From the NCBI GenBank assembly GCA_937969125.1, contig CALBVA010000143.1, positions 1-5,102 on the forward strand: a DNA stretch of 5,102 bases, given 5' to 3'. This stretch comes from an uncultured Verrucomicrobiales bacterium. Its GTDB lineage: Bacteria; Verrucomicrobiota; Verrucomicrobiia; Verrucomicrobiales; Akkermansiaceae. Below, piece after piece: positions 1-5,102 of the stretch. Position 1 is the stretch's first letter. Every line of letters starts with the position of its first letter. The position numbers and the translations under genes are program-made. The notes under the pieces are model-generated. The model ran no database searches. It saw only the letters and a program-made list of their open reading frames with translations, and had not been told where the DNA came from.

Positions 1-1
1 A

Positions 2-643
2 ACAGGGCTGCCTTTGAGGCTGGATGTCGAGCTGCTTGAAGATCGCGAGTCGTTTGGGCTATTAGCAAAATCCGAGATGATTTCCCAAAATAAGGGAGAG
101 TATTTCGATATCCATCTGAACGATGGTGAAGATTTTTTGCTGGTAAGGGTGCCGCTAGTTTACAAAAAAAATCTCCCCGAAGATAATAAAATGAGGATTT
201 TCTCTTTTTCGAGAAATAAGGCACCTATGCTTTTAAGGGAAGAAGCCCTTGGGGAAGATCGAGTGAAGTCTTTTGGGTTATTATTAAAGTGCGTTAAAGG
301 ACTGACATCTGTGTGTCGTCTGGAATCTGATATTTTTCCAGCAAGTTCTGAAGCAGTAATTTCAGATGGAGTAAATCACTTCAGCCTAGGATACGTGATG
401 TTTTCATCATCTTGGAATGGCGTCTTGTATTCGGCATGTGCTAATTTAGTTAGTGGAAATGAAGATGGGGTGGAAGGTGTTAAAACGCTCGTGGAAAAAT
501 CGCTTGCTTTTGTGTTTGGTAAAAAATTGATTCGAGGACGAGATTGGTTAGTTATAAACGGGGCAAAGCTCGGTGAATTGAAACTAGTGGAAATCAATTT
601 CAGCGATTTTGAGTCAAAAACTAAGGTGCCAGTCACCAAGTAA
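2..643 (+). CDS. Hypothetical protein, N-terminus probably cut by window edge
   Basis: I do not recognise this protein. The frame is open from base 2 to the TAA at 641-643. A TTG at 14 could be a start giving 209 residues, but nothing resembling a ribosome binding site precedes it and the frame stays open to the edge, so I treat the 5' end as missing. The product looks soluble: mixed charge, no membrane helix, no signal peptide, and alternating hydrophobic stretches (such as FLLVRVPLVY and LAFVFGKKLI) that suggest an alpha/beta fold. No catalytic motif stands out. The gene is clearly AT-rich compared with the rest of the window (19 G+C in 60 bases at 181-240 by hand count, against 35 in 60 at 3301-3360), with many AT-ending codons. 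It lies next to element-like repeats and a broken rlmN, so horizontal acquisition is likely. That the frame is a real gene is fairly secure; its function is unknown. Confidence 0.6.
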   Translation, partial: TGLPLRLDVELLEDRESFGLLAKSEMISQNKGEYFDIHLNDGEDFLLVRVPLVYKKNLPEDNKMRIFSFSRNKAPMLLREEALGEDRVKSFGLLLKCVKGLTSVCRLESDIFPASSEAVISDGVNHFSLGYVMFSSSWNGVLYSACANLVSGNEDGVEGVKTLVEKSLAFVFGKKLIRGRDWLVINGAKLGELKLVEINFSDFESKTKVPVTK

Positions 644-723
644 TTAGTTTGCGGCTCGAAAACCCTGTCCCTTCAACGTTCGTGTAGCGCACCGAATTGA
701 TATCGCGTTTTAAGGCGTTTCAA

Positions 724-758
724 GGGGTCAGACCTTTAAAAGTGCTTCATTTAAAGTC
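724..758. repeat. GGGGTCAGACC motif with adjoining hairpin, REP/RAYT-like element end
   Basis: The motif GGGGTCAGACC occupies 724-734. From 731 to 758 the sequence folds as GAC(C)TTTAAA pairing with TTTAAAGTC, nine base pairs with one bulged C at 734 and a nine-base loop at 741-749. Motifs of the form GGGGTCAGACC, or GGTCTGACCCC on the other strand, recur at the borders of IS200-like and REP-associated tyrosine transposase elements in many bacteria; this is recalled knowledge. No Y1 transposase gene is visible here, so this would be a solitary or decayed end. The hairpin lacks a T-run and is AT-rich, so it is a poor terminator candidate. Confidence 0.4.
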
Positions 759-761
759 CAC

Positions 762-790
762 GGGAAATAATAGGGAAATAATAGGGAAAT
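762..790. repeat. 11-bp tandem repeat, about 2.6 copies
   Basis: The unit GGGAAATAATA occurs at 762-772 and 773-783, followed by a partial copy GGGAAAT at 784-790, with no mismatches. It lies immediately after the hairpin and just before the stop codon of the short minus-strand frame. It could be part of a mobile-element end or a simple slippage repeat. Confidence 0.75.
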
Positions 791-903
791 TACTTGCGGT
801 CTTTGATCTTCCTGACGGGGAAGGGACTCAGAAATTTCATTGGTGGTTCGGCATTTAGGGCTTCCTGTAAAACCCTTCCATACTGAGAAATCATGCCGGT
901 GAA
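790..903 (-). pseudogene. Possible C-terminal remnant of an unidentified gene
   Basis: Read on the minus strand, this frame is open for 37 codons (after a stop at 904-906) and ends in TAA at 790-792. The last residues are KFLSPFPVRKIKDRK, a basic tail that looks like a natural protein C-terminus. The first few codons overlap the opposite-strand rlmN remnant, so any genuine part would begin near 885. The GGTCTGACCCC motif lies downstream in this orientation, which would fit a transposase tail. I cannot assign a family, and a chance open frame is quite possible. Confidence 0.25.
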
Positions 904-1017
904 TCAGAAGTATCCCGTGTCGGAGCTCTTCGATGTCCTCCGCGCCTGGAAAAAGGTCACGGCATCGATGCTGCCTGCGGCCAGCTCCGTCTCAAGAAAG
1001 AGAAAGGCGCGGTGTGA
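887..1017 (+). pseudogene. rlmN: Remnant of RlmN (23S rRNA/tRNA adenine-C2 methyltransferase), internally deleted and frameshifted
   Basis: Intact RlmN is a radical SAM enzyme of about 350-390 residues that methylates C2 of A2503 in 23S rRNA and A37 in some tRNAs. Two pieces of its C-terminal half survive. Codons from 887 read EIMPVNQKYPVSELF and on to WKKVT near 961, matching the family segment that is EIVPINKKYN in the E. coli enzyme. From 961, in a different frame, codons read GIDAACGQLRLKKEKGAV and end in TGA at 1015-1017. This matches the conserved DIDAACGQL, whose cysteine (Cys355 in E. coli, here codon 976-978) carries the methyl intermediate. Roughly 80 codons between the pieces are absent, the frame changes at the junction, and everything upstream, including the CxxxCxxC cluster, is gone. 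The stop codon position looks native, 12 bases before the convergent CNNM gene. The remnant cannot be functional; a working copy may exist elsewhere. The family match is from memory of the E. coli sequence. Confidence 0.8.
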
Positions 1018-1029
1018 ATCTCTCCTTTT

Positions 1030-2079
1030 TTACGACTCCTCAGTGATGTCTGTGACCGCGTCCACGCGGCGGGCGATTCCCTTCAGTAGGTGGCCGAAGA
1101 TATCGGCGCCTGTGATGATTCTCTTATCCTCATCGGCCCAGAAAAGGACGATGTCCCGGTCCACTACCAGGTCACGGGCGTGCTCTGCCTCTACCACAAA
1201 ATCGCCCAGAATGACATCCAGGTGCATTTCCGGATCGGTCACGATAATGGGCCGGTGACAGTAGTGATAGGGATCCACCCCGTTCTCATCCACGAAGCAG
1301 GCGGCGAGGAAATCGGTGGTTTGAAGGACGATGACGGGCTGGTCATTCTCGTCCACGATGACCGAGACTTTGTCAGGATGTTTTTTCAGTTTGGTGATCC
1401 AGTCCTTCCACTCTGACGTGTCAACTTCGGGCAGGATTGGGAGATCCATTTTCCGGGGAAAGCGGTGCACTGTTTCCTTGATGAGCGGGCTGCCTTCTTT
1501 TGAGACGATCCGGTCATCGAGGTTTAGGAAGTTCAAGGCACCCTTGCCCTCGTTCTCGCTGATTTCGGATTCCTCCTCATCGATGTGCTTCGAGAGGATG
1601 ATCTCGATGTCTCGCTCGCCGAAGAAGGTGGGACCCTCCGGGCCGATCCAGCCATCGAGCAGGATGGCGCAGGGTTTGGTGATCGGGTAGAGGAGAATTT
1701 GGTAAAAGGTGATGAGTGGAGCGAGAAAGGATCCGACGCGCAGGGCATTCCGTGAGAAGTAGGCCTGAGGCATGATCTCGCCGAGGAAGGTGATGCCTAC
1801 GGTCGAGAAGACAAAGCCCCAGATCCCGGTGAGAACGGATTCACTGAGGAGAGCCAGGAGGACATTGACGCTGACATTTCCCCAGAGAATGGTGCAGAGG
1901 AGGAGATTGGCGTCCTTCCTGAGCTTCAGGACTCTGGTGGCAGATTCATCTCCGCGCTCTGCTTCTGCCTCCAGGCGTAGGCGTCCGAGCGAGAAGAAGG
2001 CGAGATTGCACCCTGAGAAGATGGCTGAGTGAATGAGGCAAAGGCCGATGGCGGTCCAGATGAGGATGTTGTGATCCAT
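1030..2079 (-). CDS. CNNM-domain (DUF21) membrane protein with weak CBS pair, HlyC/CorC/TlyC-like
   Basis: A 349-residue inner-membrane protein. Hydrophobic segments at about residues 5-27, 59-80, 84-104 and 113-135 form a CNNM transmembrane domain. The segment FSGCNLAFFSLGRLRLE (21-37) matches the family's first-helix signature, and GEIMPQAYFSR (100-110) matches its conserved GE-x-x-PK-like motif, with Q instead of the usual K. The cytoplasmic part (about 150-349) holds what remains of a CBS pair: VSVIVDENDQPVIVLQTTDFL-like at 238-258 and DIVLFWADEDKRIITGADIF at 309-328. The usual short motif before the first CBS (IM-x-PR type) is not evident. Some family members are linked to Mg2+ or Co2+ export or resistance; which ion this one handles, if any, cannot be read. 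Length is at the short end because no CorC_HlyC C-terminal domain follows. The ATG sits directly before the first helix, with no Shine-Dalgarno sequence. It is divergent from the vWA-FHA gene and convergent with the rlmN remnant; no functional link to either is apparent. Confidence 0.85.
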   Translation of the reverse strand: MDHNILIWTAIGLCLIHSAIFSGCNLAFFSLGRLRLEAEAERGDESATRVLKLRKDANLLLCTILWGNVSVNVLLALLSESVLTGIWGFVFSTVGITFLGEIMPQAYFSRNALRVGSFLAPLITFYQILLYPITKPCAILLDGWIGPEGPTFFGERDIEIILSKHIDEEESEISENEGKGALNFLNLDDRIVSKEGSPLIKETVHRFPRKMDLPILPEVDTSEWKDWITKLKKHPDKVSVIVDENDQPVIVLQTTDFLAACFVDENGVDPYHYCHRPIIVTDPEMHLDVILGDFVVEAEHARDLVVDRDIVLFWADEDKRIITGADIFGHLLKGIARRVDAVTDITEES

Positions 2080-2319
2080 GAAGATTGTTAACGGGATTTA
2101 CTTAGCACAGCAGGGAGGAAAGGGAGTGAAGAAAGATCAGGGATTTTTTTCATGGCCACTTATCGAGTAACGGGAGGCCGGGGGCGGTCTCTTTCGGTGA
2201 TTTGGCAACAAATGATTTTTTTTCTGACTTTTTGAACTAAAAAATGTGTAATGCTTTAGGGCTTTTGCCGTTTGTGAAACATTTATATTCGGGATTTCTT
2301 TTCGCCTTTACAGAGTTTC
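2080..2319. promoter_or_regulatory. Divergent intergenic region between CNNM and vWA-FHA genes
   Basis: This 240-bp gap must carry the start signals for both divergent genes. Its right half (about 2205-2300) is strongly AT-rich, with T-runs and A-runs that suggest bent or easily melted DNA; its middle (2170-2190) is a short GC-rich block. Apart from the candidate promoter listed separately, no clear operator or riboswitch fold is seen. Confidence 0.5.
2224..2252 (+). promoter_or_regulatory. Candidate sigma70-type promoter for the vWA-FHA operon
   Basis: CTGACT at 2224-2229 (four of six to TTGACA) and TGTAAT at 2247-2252 (five of six to TATAAT) are separated by 17 bases. Transcription would start near 2259 and give a leader of about 60 bases (or 85 if the second ATG is the start). 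The AT-rich surroundings make chance matches likely, so this is only a candidate. Confidence 0.3.
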
Positions 2320-4059
2320 ATGCTGGGCGTTAGAGATCATCTAATGCGACGTTCGTTCCCCCTTCGTTTGCCCCGTATTTTACTGTCGGTGCTCTTGTCC
2401 GTGATTTCATCATTTCTGGCTGTAGGACAGACGGGAGGTGATCAAAAAATCGGCGATGGAAAGCCGATGTGGGTGGGTCCGCCGGTCTCATCCGGAGGGG
2501 TGATCGAGTGGGATTTGAGGCTGAGGCGTTCGGGCGAGTTGACCAGGGTGGAGGTCCTGGATGAGGATAATCAGCTGGGAGCAAGCTCCTTCCGGAGGCG
2601 TGATGATATCGTGGCAGCGGGGGACTCTAAAACGGAAATCTTTTTTCTTATCGATACCAGCGATCGCACCAACCGGGTTCTTGATGTCCAGCGTTCCCGT
2701 GAAATCGTCCGCGACCTGATGGTGACGGCGAAGCCCCATCATCGATTTGGTCTGGGGATTCTGGGAGAGCGGATGCGCACGATCAATAAGCTGGGGAGCT
2801 CGGTGGAGGATATCTTGAAGGCGTTGGATCGTAAGGAGAACTTTACCCCGCAGTCTCACACTTATCTTTATCGTTCTTTAATCGAGACAATCAATGCCTT
2901 CCCTAACGACCCCGTAAATCGAAGAGCGATTGTAGTCTTCACCGATGGTATTGCGGAGGATGGAGGCGAAGCCGCTGACACCGCCTCTGACGCCATCGCG
3001 GCGGCACGTAAGAATGGGGTGGCCTTCCTGACAGTGGCACTGGAGCGCGATCCGCGATTTGCAGGGCAGGCTAAGGCTCTCGGAAAGCTTGCCGAAGCGA
3101 CGGCGGCACCTTCCCTCCACTTGAAAAAAGCGAGTGGCTACCAGTTGGGAAGTGATGTGAAAAAGAGGCTGCTGGATCATCTCGATGCTGGAGGAGTGAT
3201 CAGCATGCCGGAGGGCCAGGGGGGTAAAGGTCTTCGGGTGAAGCTGACGATGAATGATGGTGAAGTTCACCTGGGCCCACTTCCGGCGGATGAGGTGGCA
3301 GCTCAAGTGGACCCGAAACCGGAGACCCCGGTAGAACCTGAAACCCCGGTGGATCCAATTGTTCCCGAGGATGGCGAACCCGGCGAACCGGAAAGTGAGG
3401 GAACACCTGGAGATGATGGGGAGATGGAAAACGATGGCGATAAACCGGAGAACTCTGATGCCGGAGATAATGGGGGAGCTGATGAGGCTGAATCTGACAA
3501 AGAAAAAGATGCCGGGAAAAAGAAGACCGAGGCTTCAAAATCCGGTGAAAAGGATTGGAAGGAGATCTTGAAAGAGAATTGGATCCTCGCCAGTTCGGTC
3601 GGGGCGGGCTTCCTCCTTTTCATCATCTGGCTGATCGTGGCCATGTCGAAGAAGAGCTCACGGGAGGAGGCGGAATTCGACACCTCGATGCCTCCAACGA
3701 CCATGCCGCCCACGACGGCTCCGGGCTTCACCGCGCTGGGCAGCTCACCTCCAGCGATGCCGACGCTTCGTTCGGGGACCTTTCTGGAGGATGTGCAGGA
3801 GACGGAGAATGTGTATCCGATCATCGGTACCGCAGTGCGGATCGGGCGGGGGGTCGATAATGACATCCGTCTGGAGAATGACTCGGTCTCCAAGCACCAC
3901 GCGAGTATTCACAAAGCGACGGATGGACGCTTCGTAGTTCAGGATTTGGCCTCCGGAAACGGCATCTTCGTGAACGGGAACCGCGTGGACTCCGCCGAGC
4001 TGAAGCCGGGGGATGTCATCGAATTCGGCGAGGTCCACCTGAAGTTCACCGTCCGTTAA
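2320..4059 (+). CDS. Exported von Willebrand A domain protein with membrane helix and cytoplasmic FHA domain
   Basis: A 579-residue predicted receptor-like protein. The N-terminus has a basic stretch and hydrophobic core (residues 9-35), a signal peptide or anchor; Met9 (base 2344) may be the true start because the signal sequence is cleaner from there, and neither ATG has a strong Shine-Dalgarno. A vWA domain follows at about 105-290: strand EIFFLIDTSDR (107-116), T181 in HTYLY, and VVFTDG (205-210). These match MIDAS elements, although the DxSxS motif reads DTSDR. Residues 330-415 are an acidic, Pro/Gly/Glu/Asp/Lys-rich linker beginning with two PETPV repeats. A single helix (421-442) leads to a short MPPTT-repeat spacer and an FHA domain at about 498-579 with GR (509-510), S524-x-x-H527 and NG (552-553), the residues that bind phosphothreonine. 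Expected topology: vWA in the periplasm, FHA in the cytoplasm. It leads an operon with a second FHA gene 35 bases downstream and a PP2C phosphatase. The ligand is unknown. Confidence 0.88.
   Translation: MLGVRDHLMRRSFPLRLPRILLSVLLSVISSFLAVGQTGGDQKIGDGKPMWVGPPVSSGGVIEWDLRLRRSGELTRVEVLDEDNQLGASSFRRRDDIVAAGDSKTEIFFLIDTSDRTNRVLDVQRSREIVRDLMVTAKPHHRFGLGILGERMRTINKLGSSVEDILKALDRKENFTPQSHTYLYRSLIETINAFPNDPVNRRAIVVFTDGIAEDGGEAADTASDAIAAARKNGVAFLTVALERDPRFAGQAKALGKLAEATAAPSLHLKKASGYQLGSDVKKRLLDHLDAGGVISMPEGQGGKGLRVKLTMNDGEVHLGPLPADEVAAQVDPKPETPVEPETPVDPIVPEDGEPGEPESEGTPGDDGEMENDGDKPENSDAGDNGGADEAESDKEKDAGKKKTEASKSGEKDWKEILKENWILASSVGAGFLLFIIWLIVAMSKKSSREEAEFDTSMPPTTMPPTTAPGFTALGSSPPAMPTLRSGTFLEDVQETENVYPIIGTAVRIGRGVDNDIRLENDSVSKHHASIHKATDGRFVVQDLASGNGIFVNGNRVDSAELKPGDVIEFGEVHLKFTVR
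3319..3354 (+). repeat. 18-bp imperfect tandem repeat encoding (P-E-T-P-V-acidic) twice
   Basis: Two units, 3319-3336 and 3337-3354, encode PETPVE and PETPVD at residues 334-345 of the vWA-FHA protein. They differ mainly at third codon positions, so the repeat is maintained at protein level. They open the disordered periplasmic linker before the membrane helix. Confidence 0.7.
3688..3717 (+). repeat. 15-bp imperfect tandem repeat encoding MPPTT twice
   Basis: Units at 3688-3702 and 3703-3717 encode MPPTT-MPPTT (residues 457-466). This is a flexible cytoplasmic spacer between the membrane helix and the FHA domain. It is rich in threonine, and so could be a phosphorylation site; this last point is inference. 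Confidence 0.6.
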
Positions 4060-4094
4060 TATTTTTCTAAAAACCAAAACCTCTTCCCCAAGCC

Positions 4095-4799
4095 ATGACT
4101 GATGATGATGACAAGACGCGCCTGATCGGGCGCCGCCCGCCCCCTCTGGGACCCCATTTCGAAGACGCTGATGAGCCGACGCGGATCATTCGCCGGCCTG
4201 ATGCGGATGGTTTCGTGGATCCGGATGGTCCCACGACTGAGGCCACGCGCATTTACAGTGCTGATGACTATGGTGCCGATGATGCCACGGTCTTAATGAA
4301 CAACTCCGCCGGGTCCGGAGCGGGTCCCATGGAGGAAAGCTTCGAGGATCAGAAGACGGTGCTTTACCGCCCGCAGTCCAAAAGCCCGGATGCTGTTTCG
4401 GGCGAAGGTGCCTCCAGCGCAGCGGATGATTATACCATCGAGGCAAAGGAGCCGGTCGTGGGCTGGCTGGTTATTGTAGAGGGAGCAGGTCGGGGCTATT
4501 CCCACCCGCTGAGTTATGGAATCACGACTATCGGGCGGGACCATACCCAGCGACTCAGCCTGGATTATGGAGATCAGACGATCTCCCGTGAGAATCACGT
4601 GTCCATGGTTTATGATCCGCGTGGGCGGACCTTTTACATCCAGCAGGGGACCGGTGCCGCACTGGGCTACCTAGACAGTGCTCCGATCCTCCAGCCGACA
4701 AAGCTGGAGGGCGGGGAACGCATTATCCTCGGGGATACCACTCTCGTCTTTACACCATTCTGTGGTGCTGATTTCGACTGGCAAAGCGAGAGCAAATGA
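4095..4799 (+). CDS. Soluble FHA-domain protein with repeated threonine-motif tail
   Basis: A 234-residue cytoplasmic protein without signal peptide or membrane helix. Residues 1-118 are acidic and low in order, and contain five similar short motifs: KTRLIGRR (T8), PTRIIRRP (T29), ATRIYS (T51), ATVLMN (T65) and KTVLYRP (T88). Each has an acidic residue 2 or 3 positions before the threonine and hydrophobic residues at +2 and +3. The C-terminal half (about 121-222) is an FHA domain beginning VVGWLVIVEG, with IGRD (146-149) and SRENH (164-168), two of the core phosphothreonine-binding signatures. The usual NG before the last strands is not evident; the corresponding stretch reads GAALGYLD. Similar FHA proteins occur next to PP2C phosphatases and Ser/Thr kinases in other bacteria (recalled, not checked). 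The ATG lies 35 bases after the preceding stop in an AT-rich, CT-rich spacer without a Shine-Dalgarno. The last four bases overlap the phosphatase start. A role as phospho-dependent adaptor or kinase substrate is inferred. Confidence 0.88.
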   Translation: MTDDDDKTRLIGRRPPPLGPHFEDADEPTRIIRRPDADGFVDPDGPTTEATRIYSADDYGADDATVLMNNSAGSGAGPMEESFEDQKTVLYRPQSKSPDAVSGEGASSAADDYTIEAKEPVVGWLVIVEGAGRGYSHPLSYGITTIGRDHTQRLSLDYGDQTISRENHVSMVYDPRGRTFYIQQGTGAALGYLDSAPILQPTKLEGGERIILGDTTLVFTPFCGADFDWQSESK

Positions 4800-5102
4800 T
4801 CGCGGAAAGTCAGTTTTCCGGCCGACTTTGGCAGGGGATGAGGGACTATCAGGAGGATAGTTATCTCTTCTGTCCGCTCGGTGAAGATGCTCTTTTGGTG
4901 GTCCTGTCTGATGGCATGGGCGGACACCAGGGGGGCGATATTGCGAGTAAGGCCGCCGTGGAGAACTTCGTGAAAGAGTGTCATGAGGCGGGTGATCTGA
5001 CGGATCCGCCGGGCCTGCTTCGCACCGCTCTGGCCAAGGCAAATGCTGAGGTGGCGAAGGCGAATGAAGGTCGGGATGAGGGCGAGTTGTCCGGTTGCAC
5101 TC
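4796..5102 (+). CDS. PP2C-family Ser/Thr protein phosphatase, 3' end outside window
   Basis: The first 102 codons of a PP2C/Stp1-like metal-dependent phosphatase, which would remove phosphate from Ser/Thr residues in the cytoplasm. Residues 16-22 read RDYQEDS, the family's first motif with the acidic metal ligand region. Residues 38-44 read SDGMGGH, the second motif with the metal-binding Asp39-Gly40, followed by GGDIASKAAV as in active enzymes. The window ends at GCT (100-102), the start of the third, GTT-like, motif. All key residues in the visible part are present, so it looks active rather than pseudo-phosphatase. The frame begins at ATG 4796, overlapping the TGA of the FHA gene as ATGA, which indicates translational coupling; a weak GAGAG at 4788-4792 is closer than usual. 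Bacterial PP2C proteins of about 240-260 residues are typical, so more than half lies beyond the edge. Its substrates are probably the threonines read by the two upstream FHA domains; this is inferred from context. Confidence 0.92.
   Translation, partial: MIAESQFSGRLWQGMRDYQEDSYLFCPLGEDALLVVLSDGMGGHQGGDIASKAAVENFVKECHEAGDLTDPPGLLRTALAKANAEVAKANEGRDEGELSGCT

Larger units (their letters stand above)
644..886. other. Gene-free AT-rich stretch with element-like motifs
   Basis: No intact gene is visible between the AT-rich open frame and the rlmN remnant. The stretch contains a GGGGTCAGACC motif, an imperfect hairpin and an 11-bp tandem repeat, listed separately. It also holds a short minus-strand open frame. 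No convincing rho-independent terminator follows the upstream gene. The mixture reads as the worn end of a mobile or acquired segment. Confidence 0.5.

Noticed and set aside
731..758. Hairpin considered as a rho-independent terminator for the left gene
   Set aside because: The stem is AT-rich with a bulge, lies about 90 bases after the stop, and no U-tract follows; an element end fits better.
762..790. Tandem repeat considered as a CRISPR remnant
   Set aside because: Units of 11 bp are directly adjacent without spacers, and no cas genes are visible.
1018..1030. T-run between the rlmN stop and the CNNM stop as a terminator
   Set aside because: The T-run is present, but no stem-loop precedes it on the plus strand, and no matching structure serves the minus strand.
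893..1258. 121-codon plus-strand frame starting with MPVNQKYPV
   Set aside because: Only the first 23 or so codons resemble RlmN. The rest runs antisense through the CNNM gene and is arginine/serine-rich low-quality sequence, so it is not a real gene.
2174..2191. Short hairpin GAGGCC / GGTCTC with a G-rich loop
   Set aside because: Six pairs including a wobble, no following T-run, and lying between divergent genes where no terminator is needed; probably chance.
3303..3893. 196-codon minus-strand serine/proline-rich frame
   Set aside because: It is the antisense reading of the linker and FHA region of the vWA-FHA gene, with no domain of its own; the plus-strand frame has clear motifs.
4293..5042. 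Several minus-strand frames opposite the FHA and PP2C genes
   Set aside because: They are shadows of strongly supported plus-strand genes and show no recognisable motifs.

Overview
The window looks like a bacterial chromosome segment of moderate-to-high GC, with a distinctly AT-rich left end. The degenerate CNNM/CBS membrane protein, the start codons without clear Shine-Dalgarno sequences, and the vWA/FHA/PP2C gene content would suit a Verrucomicrobiota or related PVC-type genome. That placement is inference and weakly supported.

Left part (1-1029): an AT-rich, unrecognised open frame enters from the left edge and stops at 643. It is followed by about 250 bp without an intact gene. This stretch holds a GGGGTCAGACC motif of the kind seen at REP/RAYT-type element ends, an imperfect hairpin, an 11-bp tandem repeat and a short minus-strand open frame that may be the tail of a broken gene. 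At 887-1017 is a broken remnant of rlmN, the 23S rRNA/tRNA adenine-C2 methyltransferase. Two recognisable pieces of its C-terminal half are joined out of frame, with roughly 80 codons missing between them. The picture is a decayed junction between acquired DNA and older chromosome.

Middle (1030-2319): a minus-strand CNNM-domain (DUF21) membrane protein with a weak CBS pair, of the HlyC/CorC/TlyC-like family, converges on the rlmN remnant. A 240-bp divergent intergenic region with an AT-rich stretch and one plausible promoter separates it from the next genes.

Right part (2320-5102): three plus-strand genes form an apparent operon. The first encodes an exported von Willebrand A domain joined by an acidic Pro-rich linker and one membrane helix to a cytoplasmic FHA domain. 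The second encodes a soluble FHA protein whose disordered N-terminal tail repeats a short threonine motif five times. The third, cut by the window edge and overlapping its predecessor by ATGA, is a PP2C-type Ser/Thr phosphatase. FHA domains read phosphothreonine and PP2C removes it, so the cassette is best read as a transmembrane Ser/Thr phospho-signalling module. A cognate kinase would be expected just outside the window but is not seen here. This cassette is the most interesting part of the window.
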